The translations under genes and the position numbers were made by a program. Positions 1 through 7,834 of a stretch of DNA of 64,000 nucleotides are shown here, piece by piece. The notes under the pieces are model-generated. The model made no database searches. It worked only from the letters and a program-made list of their open reading frames with translations, and was not told the origin of the DNA. Each line of letters starts with the position of its first letter. The first letter of the stretch is position 1. This stretch comes from Streptomyces sp. SLBN-118 (lineage in GTDB: Bacteria; Actinomycetota; Actinomycetes; Streptomycetales; Streptomycetaceae). Location of the stretch: positions 558,001 through 622,000 of the forward strand of contig NZ_VFNP01000001.1 in the NCBI RefSeq assembly GCF_006715635.1, read 5' to 3'.

Positions 1-1298
1 TTGCGTGTCACCCGGATCGCCTCGACCCACTCGCGGCGGTCCTGTTCGGTGGACAGGTAGTTGAAGCGCAGGGCAGGGTGCTCGCGCGGGTCCCTGCTCT
101 TGATCTTCACGGAGCCGAGGGCGTCGGAGTACATGGGGCCGACGTGCACCTGGTAGCCGTGGCCGCCCGACGGTGAGGATCCGTCGTAGCGGACCGCGAC
201 GGGCAGGAAGTGGAACATCAGGTTGGGGTAGTCGACGTCCTCGTTGCTGCGGGCGAAGCCGCCGGCCTCGAAGTGGTTGGTCGCGGCAGGTCCCTTGCGG
301 AAGAGCCACTGCAGACCGATGAACGGCGCGCGCCACTTGGCCATGTACGGCTGCATGGAGACCGGCTGCGTGCAGGCGTACTGGATATAGACCTCCAGGT
401 GGTCCTGCAGGTTCTCGCCGACACCCGGAAGGTCGTGCACGACGTCGATGCCGAGCGCGCTCAGTTCCGCCGCGTTTCCGACGCCGGACAACTGGAGCAG
501 CTGCGGGGAGTTGATCGCGCCGCCGCACAGGATGACCTCGCGGGCCCGGACCTGCTGGGGCCTGCCGCGGCCACGCCGGTACTCGACGCCGACGGCGCGC
601 TTGCCCTCGAAGAGCACGCGAGTGACCAGAGCACGGGTCTTGACGTCGAGGTTCGGCCGCTTCCTCACGGGCTTGAGGTACGCCTTCGAGGCCGACAGAC
701 GACGGCCGCGGTGGACATTGCGGTCGAAGGGGGCGAAGCCTTCCTGCCGGTAGCCATTGACGTCGTCGGTGCGGGGGTAGCCGGCTTCCTGGACGGCCTC
801 GAGGAAGGCGGGGAAGAGGGGGCTGGAGGCCGGGCCGCGTTCGAGGACAAGGGGGCCGTCGTGGCCGCGGAACTCGTCGTCGGGGTCGGCGGCCAGGCAG
901 TTCTCCATGCGCTGGAAGTACGGCAGACAGTGCGCGTAGTCCCAGGTCGCCATGCCCGGGTCCGCGGCCCACCGCTCGTAGTCCATGGGGTTGCCGCGCT
1001 GGAAGATCATGCCGTTGATGCTGCTGGAACCGCCGAGCACCTTGCCACGGGCGTGGTAGACGCGCCGGCCGCCCATGTGGGGCTCCGGCTCGGACTCGTA
1101 CTTCCAGTCGTAGAAGCGGCTGCCGATCGGGTAGGTCAGCGCCGCGGGCATGTGGATGAACACGTCCCAGGGATAGTCGGGCCGGCCGGCCTCCAGCACC
1201 AGCACGCGGTTGCCCGGGTCGGCTGAGAGCCGGTTCGCCAGTGCGCTGCCGGCCGATCCGCCGCCGACGATGACGAAGTCGTACTGCTGGGGGGCCAT
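1..1298 (-). CDS. GMC family oxidoreductase, choline-dehydrogenase-like (3' end cut by window edge)
   Basis: The reverse strand encodes at least 432 residues; the C-terminus lies beyond position 1. The N-terminus has the FAD-binding Rossmann motif [15 protein letters not shown] at about residues 10-24, followed by the GMC signature stretch [15 protein letters not shown], both typical of BetA-type choline/alcohol dehydrogenases. Family members oxidise alcohols such as choline to the aldehyde with FAD. The ATG at 1298 follows an A/G-poor leader, and the N-terminus matches the family without an extension. It is divergent from the IclR regulator and sits beside a Rieske N-demethylase system, so choline-to-betaine conversion is a reasonable inference. 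Substrate is not certain, since the GMC family is broad and the catalytic C-terminal His region is out of view. Confidence 0.85.
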   Translation of the reverse strand, partial: MAPQQYDFVIVGGGSAGSALANRLSADPGNRVLVLEAGRPDYPWDVFIHMPAALTYPIGSRFYDWKYESEPEPHMGGRRVYHARGKVLGGSSSINGMIFQRGNPMDYERWAADPGMATWDYAHCLPYFQRMENCLAADPDDEFRGHDGPLVLERGPASSPLFPAFLEAVQEAGYPRTDDVNGYRQEGFAPFDRNVHRGRRLSASKAYLKPVRKRPNLDVKTRALVTRVLFEGKRAVGVEYRRGRGRPQQVRAREVILCGGAINSPQLLQLSGVGNAAELSALGIDVVHDLPGVGENLQDHLEVYIQYACTQPVSMQPYMAKWRAPFIGLQWLFRKGPAATNHFEAGGFARSNEDVDYPNLMFHFLPVAVRYDGSSPSGGHGYQVHVGPMYSDALGSVKIKSRDPREHPALRFNYLSTEQDRREWVEAIRVTR

Positions 1299-1368
1299 GG
1301 CTGCCTCGTCTCGGTCGCGCCGTTCGATACGCCGGGCATGCTAGTACGAGTAGCGCGATACGCACCAG

Positions 1369-1385
1369 GTTGCGAGCAACGCAAC
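1369..1385. promoter_or_regulatory. Candidate IclR operator (GTTGC-GA-GCAAC plus extra GCAAC)
   Basis: A perfect inverted repeat GTTGC GA GCAAC at 1369-1380 is followed at once by a third GCAAC half-site at 1381-1385. It lies in the divergent region between the GMC oxidoreductase start (1298) and the IclR regulator start (1442). Similar inverted repeats occur upstream of the ferredoxin operon at 5077-5091 and 5169-5184. That makes autoregulation and pathway control by the adjacent IclR protein plausible. Binding is inferred only from position and symmetry. Confidence 0.45.
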
Positions 1386-1441
1386 TTAATAATGGCGCAC
1401 CTCTCCGCACGATCGTTGTTTACTGCGCGTATAGTTTCGCT

Positions 1442-2239
1442 GTGAGCAACTACAGTCCAGATACCGAAACGACCGGTTCGCAGCCCGGCGGGGTCCAGTC
1501 CGTCGACCGCGCCATCAGCGTGCTGGAAATCCTTGCCCAGCAAGGTGAAGCGGGCGTCAGCGACGTGGCGGCCGAAATCGATGTCCACAAATCCACGGCA
1601 TTCCGCCTGCTCGGGGCCTTGGAGTCGCGCGGCCTGGTGGAGCAGGCGGGCGAGCGCGGCAAATACCGCCTCGGCTTCGGCATCGTGCGCCTGGCCGGTG
1701 CGGTCACGGGCCGTATCGACATCACCCAGCAGGGCCGCCCGGTCTGCGAGCGCCTCGCGGAGGAGATCGGCGAGACCGTCAACATCGCGGTCATGCAGGA
1801 GCACTATGCGATCAACCTCTTCCAGGTGCGCGGCCCCGCGGCCGTCGCGGCGCACAACTGGGTCGGCCAGCTGACCCCGCTGCACGCCACCTCCAGCGGC
1901 AAGATCCTTCTGGCCCACCTGCCTGCCAAGGAACGCAACGAGCTGCTGGCACAGACGGGTCTGAAGAAGGTGACCCCGCGCACCATCACCGCGAAGACGA
2001 AGCTCGAGAAGAACCTCGCCGATGCCCGCGAACACGGCTACGCCTGGACCCTGGAGGAGCTCGAGATCGGGCTGCACGCCATGGCCGCGCCGATCCGCTC
2101 CCGGGACGGAGAGGTCATCGCGGCGCTGAGTGCGTCCGGGCCCTCGTACCGGTTCACCGAGGAGCGCATGCGCGAGCTCGCTCCGGTGCTGATCCAGGGC
2201 GCGGACGAGATCAGTCACCGGATGGGTTACCTGGGCTGA
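1442..2239 (+). CDS. IclR family transcriptional regulator
   Basis: 265 residues from the GTG at 1442. The first 20 residues are a polar lead. The winged helix-turn-helix follows at about 20-80, including SVDRAISVLEILAQQ and STAFRLLGALESRGLVEQ, and the C-terminal IclR effector domain fills about 95-260 (LHATSSGKILLAHLP is typical of the family). An in-frame upstream start at 1370 is possible, but it would run through the GTTGC palindrome and gives an atypical N-terminus, so GTG 1442 is preferred. The gene is divergent from the GMC oxidoreductase and flanked by the demethylase genes, and is therefore the likely local regulator of this catabolic module, perhaps sensing betaine or a demethylated product. 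It converges with the oxygenase gene with only 20 bp between stop codons. Confidence 0.9.
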   Translation: MSNYSPDTETTGSQPGGVQSVDRAISVLEILAQQGEAGVSDVAAEIDVHKSTAFRLLGALESRGLVEQAGERGKYRLGFGIVRLAGAVTGRIDITQQGRPVCERLAEEIGETVNIAVMQEHYAINLFQVRGPAAVAAHNWVGQLTPLHATSSGKILLAHLPAKERNELLAQTGLKKVTPRTITAKTKLEKNLADAREHGYAWTLEELEIGLHAMAAPIRSRDGEVIAALSASGPSYRFTEERMRELAPVLIQGADEISHRMGYLG

Positions 2240-2259
2240 GCCCGGGGTCTGTCGTTCGG

Positions 2260-3390
2260 CTAGGGCTCCCCTGTGCCGAGGCGCTCGTGGATCCAGTCGT
2301 GGAAGGCACCGATGTGGTGCTCACTGGGTACGAGCACGCCGCCCTTGGCGTACAGGCGTGAGTTCATCGCGGGCTGGCAGCGCTCGCAGGCGTCGAAGTC
2401 CTGCCGGTTGACCCGGTCGAAGAGCTCCACGGACCGGCTGACATCCCTGCCGCTGTCCACCACGTCCTTGAGGTACAGCCAGTCGCACTCGACGATCGTG
2501 CGGTCGACGGCGACCGGGTACATCCGGTGGAAGATCACATGGTCCGGGACGAGGTTGATGAACACCTGGGGTCTGACGGTGATCGCGTAGTAGCGGCGGT
2601 CCTGGTCCTCGGAGACACCGGGGATGCGGTCCATGCCTTCGGAGCCGTCCACGGTGAAGCCCTTGATCTCTTCGCCGAACTCGGCGCCGTGGCCGACGTA
2701 GTACTGCGCGGCATAGCCGTCGGCGAACTCCGGCAGCACTTCGGTGAGTTCGGGGTGAATCGTGGCGCAGTGGTAGCACTCCATGAAGTTCTCGATGATC
2801 AGCTTCCAGTTGGCCTTCACGTCGTAGACGATCCGCCGGCCGACTTCGAGGTTGTCCATGTCGTAGCGCTCGATCGACTCGACATCGCCGAGCCGTGCCA
2901 CGACCTCGCCCACGATCTGTTCCTCGAAGGAGGGTGGGTTCTCCGCCAGACAGACCCAGACATAGCCCAGCCACTCGCGAGTGGCCACGCTCGCCAGGCC
3001 GTACTCGGTACGGCCGACGTCGGGCATCTTCGTGAGGTTGGGCGCCGCGACGAGCTTGCCCGTCAGGTCGTAGGTCCACGCGTGATACGGGCACTGGAAG
3101 GCGCGCTTGACCTCGCCGGACTCCTCCGTGCAGAGCTTGGCGCCGCGATGCCGGCAGACGTTGAAGAAGGCGCGCACGGAGTTGTCGCGGGCCCGGGTGA
3201 CGAGGATGCTCTCGCGGCCCACGTCGACGGTCTTGAAGGCGCCGGGCCCGGCCAGATCGGAGGAGCGCGCGACGCAGAACCACATCGCCTCGAAGATGTG
3301 CTCCTGTTCCTGGGCGAAGATCCCTGGATCGGTGTAGTAGGAGCCGGGGAGGGTGGCGATCAGGCTGTCGGGCAGGCTGGTCGAGGTCAC
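2260..3390 (-). CDS. Rieske non-heme iron oxygenase, alpha subunit (quaternary-amine N-demethylase type)
   Basis: 376 residues. The Rieske [2Fe-2S] ligands are visible as C79-x-H81 and C100-x2-H103 (CPYHAWTYDLTG). The catalytic mononuclear iron site is seen as ENFMECYHCATIHPEL with H207 and H212. Length and motif layout match the glycine-betaine/stachydrine/carnitine N-demethylases (GbcA, Stc2, CntA type), which release formaldehyde. The start is the GTG at 3390, preceded by GAGGAG at six bases; a longer in-frame reading to 3471 lacks this ribosome-binding site. Ferredoxin and reductase partner genes lie upstream in the same direction, 126 bp away. Formaldehyde-oxidising genes nearby support a demethylation role; the exact substrate is inferred. 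Confidence 0.87.
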   Translation of the reverse strand: MTSTSLPDSLIATLPGSYYTDPGIFAQEQEHIFEAMWFCVARSSDLAGPGAFKTVDVGRESILVTRARDNSVRAFFNVCRHRGAKLCTEESGEVKRAFQCPYHAWTYDLTGKLVAAPNLTKMPDVGRTEYGLASVATREWLGYVWVCLAENPPSFEEQIVGEVVARLGDVESIERYDMDNLEVGRRIVYDVKANWKLIIENFMECYHCATIHPELTEVLPEFADGYAAQYYVGHGAEFGEEIKGFTVDGSEGMDRIPGVSEDQDRRYYAITVRPQVFINLVPDHVIFHRMYPVAVDRTIVECDWLYLKDVVDSGRDVSRSVELFDRVNRQDFDACERCQPAMNSRLYAKGGVLVPSEHHIGAFHDWIHERLGTGEP

Positions 3391-3516
3391 TGTGCACTCC
3401 TCGCGGGTGACATCGTCGGTCGGTCGTCGCGCCGGGACAGGGAAGTCCGGGCGCCGCTGTGCGGTATGCAATGAGCGGCGTGCTGAGCGGTAGCGCGTGA
3501 CGCCGCACGCGTGGGG

Positions 3517-4680
3517 TCAGAGCGTCGCGGCGGCGAGCTGCTTGCGCCAGCGGGTGAACAGGCGCGGCTGATTCATCCCGAGGACCGCGACCGGATTCCC
3601 CGACCGCCGGTAGACGGCCAGGAAGCTGCGGTCGTCGGGCAGTCCCTCCTCGACCGTCACGCTGTCGGCGCCGGCGGAATGTCCGGCGAACTGGATGCGT
3701 ACGCCGTACTGGTCCGACCAGAAGTAGGGCGGCTTGGGCACCCCCGGCGTTGCCGAACCTCCGGACAGCAGCGCGGCCACGGCCGCATCGGGCCTCTCCC
3801 GGGCGCCGGTCCAGTGCTCGACGCGGCGGTGGATCCCGGCAGCGGGGTCGTACCAGGAGGCACAGTCCCCGACCGCGACCACACCGGCCACGTTGGTGCG
3901 GCCGTCCGCCCCGCACGTAACGCCGTCGTCAAGGACGACGCCGCTGCCGTCGAGCCAGTCGACGCACGCGCGGGCACCCACGCCGACGACAACGGTGTCG
4001 GCCGGGATGCTGCGGCCGTCCTGGAGCAGGACCGCATCGACACGGGTCCGGCCGCTCAGCCCCTTGACCCCGACGCCGCACAGCAGGCGTACGCCGTGAT
4101 CCGCGTGGAGCGTGGAGACGACGCCTCCCATGACCTCGCCGAGCGGTCCGGCCAGCGGCGTCGGCGCCGCTTCGACGACCGTCACGTCAAGGCCCAGTCC
4201 GTACGCGGTCGAGGCGACCTCGGCGCCGATGAACCCGCCGCCGATCACCACCAGCCGCCCGCCCAGGGCCAGATCGTCCCGCAGGGCCCGGGCGTCGTCC
4301 AGGGTCCGCAGCGTGTGCACCCCTTCGAGGCCGTCACTGCCGGGCAGCATGCGGGCGGTCGCACCGGTGGCGATGACGATCCCGTCGGCCCGCACGGACC
4401 GGCCGTCCGCAAGCCGCAGGGCACGGTCACCGGGGTCGAAACCCGCGGCCCGCACGCCGAGCAGCCACTCCGCCTGCAGGTCCTCGCCGTCCGCCTCCAG
4501 CGCGAGATCCGATTCGCGGATCGTGCCGGCGAGGAACTCCTTGGACAACGGTGGCCTGTCGTACGGGCGGTGCGGCTCGTCCCCGATCACGACGAGCCGT
4601 CCGTCGAAGCCCTGCTTCCGCAGGGAACGTGCGGCCGACAGTCCGGCGAGCGAGGCGCCGACCACGGCCACGGTCCTCAC
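3517..4680 (-). CDS. FAD/NAD(P)-dependent ferredoxin reductase of the Rieske oxygenase system
   Basis: 387 residues starting at GTG 4680. The N-terminal FAD-binding motif VAVVGASLAGLSAARSLR occupies about residues 4-21. DRPPLSKEFLAG follows, characteristic of putidaredoxin-reductase/BenC-like ferredoxin reductases, and a second dinucleotide motif (VIGGGFIGAEVAS) is central. The C-terminal part (VGVGARACVDWL, VAVGDCASW) is the reductase family FAD-contact segment. The protein passes electrons from NAD(P)H to the Rieske ferredoxin encoded just upstream. Start and upstream stop overlap as GTGA, so translation is coupled to the ferredoxin. It is part of the demethylase operon. Confidence 0.9.
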   Translation of the reverse strand: MRTVAVVGASLAGLSAARSLRKQGFDGRLVVIGDEPHRPYDRPPLSKEFLAGTIRESDLALEADGEDLQAEWLLGVRAAGFDPGDRALRLADGRSVRADGIVIATGATARMLPGSDGLEGVHTLRTLDDARALRDDLALGGRLVVIGGGFIGAEVASTAYGLGLDVTVVEAAPTPLAGPLGEVMGGVVSTLHADHGVRLLCGVGVKGLSGRTRVDAVLLQDGRSIPADTVVVGVGARACVDWLDGSGVVLDDGVTCGADGRTNVAGVVAVGDCASWYDPAAGIHRRVEHWTGARERPDAAVAALLSGGSATPGVPKPPYFWSDQYGVRIQFAGHSAGADSVTVEEGLPDDRSFLAVYRRSGNPVAVLGMNQPRLFTRWRKQLAAATL

Positions 4681-5039
4681 GCGGGACCTCCGGCGAGCCT
4701 CGCCGCGATGCAGGGCGGCAGGTTCGGGGCCTCGGTGGACGGCCGGACATAGATCATGCCGTCCTCGATCAGGACCTCATGGGTACGGACGGGGAGCTTG
4801 GCCGGCGATGAGTCGACGGCCCCCGTCCTGAGGTCGAACTTCGAGGCATGCAGCGGGCATTCGACCTCACAGCCCTCCAGCCAGCCGTCGGCGAGCGACG
4901 CATCCTGATGCGTGCAGGTGTCGTCGATGGCGAAGACCTCGCCGTCGTCGGTGTGGAACACCGACACGGGCGGATCCATGTCGAGCCGTATGGCCTCGCC
5001 TCGCGGCAGATCCGCGAGACGGCACGCGGGAATCATCAT
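4677..5039 (-). CDS. Rieske [2Fe-2S] ferredoxin, electron carrier of the demethylase
   Basis: 120 residues from ATG 5039 (an adjacent ATG at 5036 is equally placed; GAGG precedes both). A longer reading from 5063 lacks a better ribosome-binding site. Rieske ligands are C42-x-H44 (TCTHQDASL) and C61-x2-H64 (CPLHASKF). Size and sequence fit NirD/BphF-like ferredoxins that shuttle electrons from a flavoprotein reductase to an oxygenase. It is the promoter-proximal gene of a ferredoxin-reductase-oxygenase operon and overlaps the reductase start by four bases. The upstream region carries two inverted repeats that resemble the candidate IclR operator. Confidence 0.9.
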   Translation of the reverse strand: MMIPACRLADLPRGEAIRLDMDPPVSVFHTDDGEVFAIDDTCTHQDASLADGWLEGCEVECPLHASKFDLRTGAVDSSPAKLPVRTHEVLIEDGMIYVRPSTEAPNLPPCIAARLAGGPA

Positions 5040-5076
5040 GACACCTCGGGTGCTCGGGTGCATATAGCGAAACAGA

Positions 5077-5091
5077 TTGCGGTAAGCGCAA
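5077..5091. promoter_or_regulatory. Candidate operator TTGCG-GTAAG-CGCAA
   Basis: A perfect 5-bp inverted repeat (TTGCG, CGCAA) with a five-base spacer, 38 bp upstream of the ferredoxin start. Its half-sites resemble those in the IclR promoter at 1369-1385. Confidence 0.4.
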
Positions 5092-5168
5092 CGCCAGTTT
5101 GAAGTCCCCCAAAGCCGGTGTCAAGGCATCCTCCGGACAGGGCGACCCCTTGTTCCATGTTTCTTTTC

Positions 5169-5184
5169 ACGCAACGCTGTGCGT
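5169..5184. promoter_or_regulatory. Candidate operator ACGCA-ACGCTG-TGCGT
   Basis: A perfect 5-bp inverted repeat containing CGCAACGC, shared with the site at 5087-5094. It is a second possible regulator site in the same leader region; its role is inferred. Confidence 0.3.
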
Positions 5185-5273
5185 AGTACACAACTACAGG
5201 TCAACCGGCAACGCCCCGCCGATCGGCGCCTTCGGCCTGTTCACAGGGGATGTCGAGCCAGGAGAAAACGCAC

Positions 5274-5322
5274 GGCGGCCTCGCGGTCAACGTCACTGTC
5301 GACGTGTTGACCGGAGGCCGCC
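5274..5322 (-). terminator. Strong hairpin terminator after the hydroxymethyl-mycothiol dehydrogenase operon
   Basis: The left arm (5274-5291) and right arm (5306-5322) pair over 17 bp with one bulged base around a 14-base loop. It lies 74 bp downstream of the metallo-hydrolase stop on the minus strand and separates the two minus-strand operons. There is no clear U-tract, as is common in Streptomyces. Confidence 0.75.
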
Positions 5323-5395
5323 GCGAGGCGCTCGGAACCCGCGGCCGGACGCCGCGGTGAGAACCTGCTGTGAAAACCTGCTGCCAGAGCCGCTG

Positions 5396-6028
5396 TCAGA
5401 ACCCGCGGTCGATCCACTCCTGCAGATGCGGGGCTTCCGCGGCGATGGTCGTCGTGTCCCCGTGCCCGGTGTGCACGACCGTGCCCTCGGGCAGCGCAAG
5501 CAGCCGGTCCCTGATCGACTCGATGATGGTGCCGAAATGGCTGTACGACCTCCCCGTCGCCCCCGGCCCGCCCGCGAAGAGCGTGTCACCGCTGAAGAGG
5601 GCCTTCAGGGCCGGCGCGTACAGGCAGACCGCGCCGGGGGCGTGGCCGGGGGTGTGCAGCACCGTCAGGTCGACACCCGCCACCGTGACGATCTGGCCGT
5701 GGGCCAGTTCGGCGTCGGGCAGCCGCTCGGGGTGGGTCTGTTTCCACAGCGGCAGGTCGTCCGGGTGCAGCAGAATCGGGGCGCCGGTCCGGTCCGCGAG
5801 CAACGGGGCGGCGTCGATGTGGTCGTTGTGGGCGTGCGTACAGAGGATCGCGCGAAGCGTCCGGCCGCCGAGCGCGGCGATGATGGCGTCCGCGTCGTGA
5901 GCGGCGTCGATGACGACGGCCTCTTCGTCGTCGCCGACGATCCACACGTTGTTGTCGACGTCCCAGGTGCCACCGTCCAGGGAGAAGGTGCCGGAGGTGA
6001 CGAGTCGGTCGATTCTCGCGGACGTCAC
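5396..6028 (-). CDS. MBL-fold metallo-hydrolase, probable S-formylmycothiol hydrolase partner
   Basis: 210 residues starting at GTG 6028. The metallo-beta-lactamase motif HxHxDH is present as THAHNDH (H65, H67, D69, H70), with later ligands in HTPGHAPG and the FSGDTLF segment, so both metal sites appear intact. The fold is that of glyoxalase-II-like thioester hydrolases. The gene overlaps the mycothiol-dependent formaldehyde dehydrogenase stop by four bases (GTGA). This pairing suggests it hydrolyses S-formylmycothiol to formate and free mycothiol. That role is inferred from gene order; the sequence alone shows only an MBL hydrolase. Confidence 0.88.
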   Translation of the reverse strand: MTSARIDRLVTSGTFSLDGGTWDVDNNVWIVGDDEEAVVIDAAHDADAIIAALGGRTLRAILCTHAHNDHIDAAPLLADRTGAPILLHPDDLPLWKQTHPERLPDAELAHGQIVTVAGVDLTVLHTPGHAPGAVCLYAPALKALFSGDTLFAGGPGATGRSYSHFGTIIESIRDRLLALPEGTVVHTGHGDTTTIAAEAPHLQEWIDRGF

Positions 6029-7110
6029 AGGACCACCACCGAGCGCAGCACGTCACCGTGGTGCATCCGCTCGAAGGCTTTCTCGACTTCGTCGAGCGCG
6101 ATCGTCTCGGTGACGAACGCGTCGAGATCCAGGCGCCCCTGCAGGTGGAGGTCGATCAGCATGGGGAAGTCGCGGCTCGGCAGGCAGTCGCCGTACCAGG
6201 ACGACTTGAGCGCTCCGCCGCGGCCGAAGACGTCCAGCAGCGGCAGCTCCAGCTTCATCTCCGGAGTCGGGACGCCGACGAGGACGACGGTCCCCGCGAG
6301 GTCGCGGGCGTAGAAGGCCTGCTTGTACGTCTCGGGGCGGCCGACGGCCTCGATGACGACGTCCGCGCCGAAGCCTCCGGTCAGTTCCCGGATCGCCTCG
6401 ACCGGGTCGTTCTCCTTGGAGTTGACGGTGTGGGTGGCACCGATCTTCTTCGCGGTGGCCAGCTTCCGCTCGTCGATGTCCACGGCGATGATCTTCGCCG
6501 CGCCCGCGAGCCGGGACCCGGCGATCGCGGCGTCGCCCACGCCACCGCAGCCGATCACGGCGACGGAATCACCGCGCCCGACGCCACCGGTGTTGATCGC
6601 CGCCCCGATACCCGCCATCACACCGCAACCCAGGAGCCCGGCGACCGCGGCCGATGCCCGCTCGTCGACCTTCGTACACTGCCCGGCTGCCACCAGCGTC
6701 TTCTCGGCGAAAGCACCGATGCCCAGGGCCGGGGACAGCTCGGTGCCGTCGGTGAGGGTCATCTTCTGCTTGGCGTTGTGGGTGTTGAAGCAGTACCAGG
6801 GCCGCCCGCGCAGACACGCGCGGCACTGGCCGCAGACCGCACGCCAGTTGAGGATGACGAAGTCGCCGGGCGCGATCTCGGTGACGCCCGCGCCGACAGA
6901 CTCGACCCGGCCCGCCGCCTCATGGCCGAGCAGGAAGGGGAAGTCGTCGTTGATGCCGCCCTCGCGATAGTGCAGATCGGTGTGGCAGACCCCGCAGGCC
7001 TCGATGTTCACCAGTGCCTCACCCGGTCCCGGATCAGGCACGATGATCGTTTCCAGGCTGACCGGGGCGCCCTTCCCCCTCGCGACAACAGCACGGACCT
7101 GGTGCGTCAT
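6025..7110 (-). CDS. mscR: S-(hydroxymethyl)mycothiol dehydrogenase (mycothiol-dependent formaldehyde dehydrogenase)
   Basis: 361 residues, the usual length of MscR/AdhE2. The catalytic zinc ligands are C42 (CGVCHTD) and H63-E64 (LGHEAAG). The structural zinc lobe is C93, C96, C99 and C107. The Rossmann motif [18 protein letters not shown] binds NAD. The start is ATG 7110, five bases after GAGGAG; a GTG two codons upstream is less well placed. The enzyme oxidises the spontaneous formaldehyde-mycothiol adduct, matching the formaldehyde made by a Rieske N-demethylase. It is the first gene of a two-gene operon with the MBL hydrolase. Mycothiol use restricts the host to Actinobacteria. Confidence 0.93.
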   Translation of the reverse strand: MTHQVRAVVARGKGAPVSLETIIVPDPGPGEALVNIEACGVCHTDLHYREGGINDDFPFLLGHEAAGRVESVGAGVTEIAPGDFVILNWRAVCGQCRACLRGRPWYCFNTHNAKQKMTLTDGTELSPALGIGAFAEKTLVAAGQCTKVDERASAAVAGLLGCGVMAGIGAAINTGGVGRGDSVAVIGCGGVGDAAIAGSRLAGAAKIIAVDIDERKLATAKKIGATHTVNSKENDPVEAIRELTGGFGADVVIEAVGRPETYKQAFYARDLAGTVVLVGVPTPEMKLELPLLDVFGRGGALKSSWYGDCLPSRDFPMLIDLHLQGRLDLDAFVTETIALDEVEKAFERMHHGDVLRSVVVL

Positions 7111-7370
7111 GGCCACTCCTCGACTGATGCGAACCCATGGGATGCGTTGCTTATTACGGCACGCGCCTCATGTGCCGCAACGACAGCATCACGGAGGCCC
7201 GACCTGCGGTCAAGGATCCTGCGCGTCGGACACGGCCACATCCCCTCGGATGGATTCAGTTGCTGCAGCACCTGGAGACAACCGATTCCGTTGACCTCTA
7301 GCAGTTCAAGTGTCGATATCGATAACGTTGTGCCCTACGCATTGCTGCCGAGCCGCTGAAAGGGGCCGAC

Positions 7371-7666
7371 ATGAACCACAGCCGGCTTCCGGCCACCCTG
7401 CCGCAGACACAGCTCACTCGCCACCGGCGCCTGCGGGAGCAGGGGCGTCCCGATCGCGCGGCGCTCGACGCCGTCCTGGAGGCGGGCTTCGTCTGCCACC
7501 TCGGCGTGCCCGTCGACGGTCAGATCATGGTCGTCCCGACCGTCTACGGAGCCGACGGGCGGGACCGACGGGCTTCGGCCCACCGGAGCCCGACCCCGCG
7601 CTTCCCGACGGCATCGCGCCGCCGCCACACATCACCGACCGCGCCGCGACGCCCCCAACTGGTTGA
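7371..7666 (+). pseudogene. Pyridoxamine 5'-phosphate oxidase (PPOX) family protein, broken
   Basis: The reading frame from ATG 7371 begins with an N-terminus typical of actinobacterial PPOX/FMN-binding split-barrel proteins (GRPDRAALDAVLEAGFVCHL, then VVPTVYGADG). Homology then stops abruptly near 7560. A family-like C-terminal tail (GFGPPEPDPALPDG) appears in a different frame at about 7575-7665, ending in a stop. An intact member is near 200 residues. The central barrel, roughly 120 residues, is missing and the frame has shifted. A purine-rich site (GAAAGGGG) precedes the ATG, so this was once a normal gene. Confidence 0.6.
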
Positions 7667-7834
7667 ACGGAGCACCGCGGGTCGTGCCCGTCAACAAGCC
7701 GCTCGCGCTCAAGCCGTCAGCGACTGCGTTTCGATGCATGTCGGCCTCCTGCGGGAGCGTTGGGCCTGCCGACACATCACGCTCCGCGGTCAGGGCATCG
7801 GCGTGCCCCGGCGACGCACCCGGTTGATCGCCGG

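Larger units (their letters stand above)
5040..5395. other. Intergenic region with promoter/operator repeats and a terminator
   Basis: No credible gene lies here. For minus-strand transcription the left part holds the leader of the ferredoxin operon, with the two inverted repeats at 5077-5091 and 5169-5184. The right part holds the hairpin terminator of the upstream dehydrogenase-hydrolase pair. Confidence 0.7.

Noticed and set aside
210-1226. Long plus-strand open frame opposite the GMC oxidoreductase
   Set aside because: It has no recognisable domain, is Val/Gly/Ala-rich in the way of antisense frames in high-GC DNA, and the opposite strand has a clear FAD enzyme.
7667-7834. Possible insertion-sequence remnant between the PPOX relic and the secreted hydrolase
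   Set aside because: No terminal inverted repeats, direct repeats or transposase-like peptide could be found.
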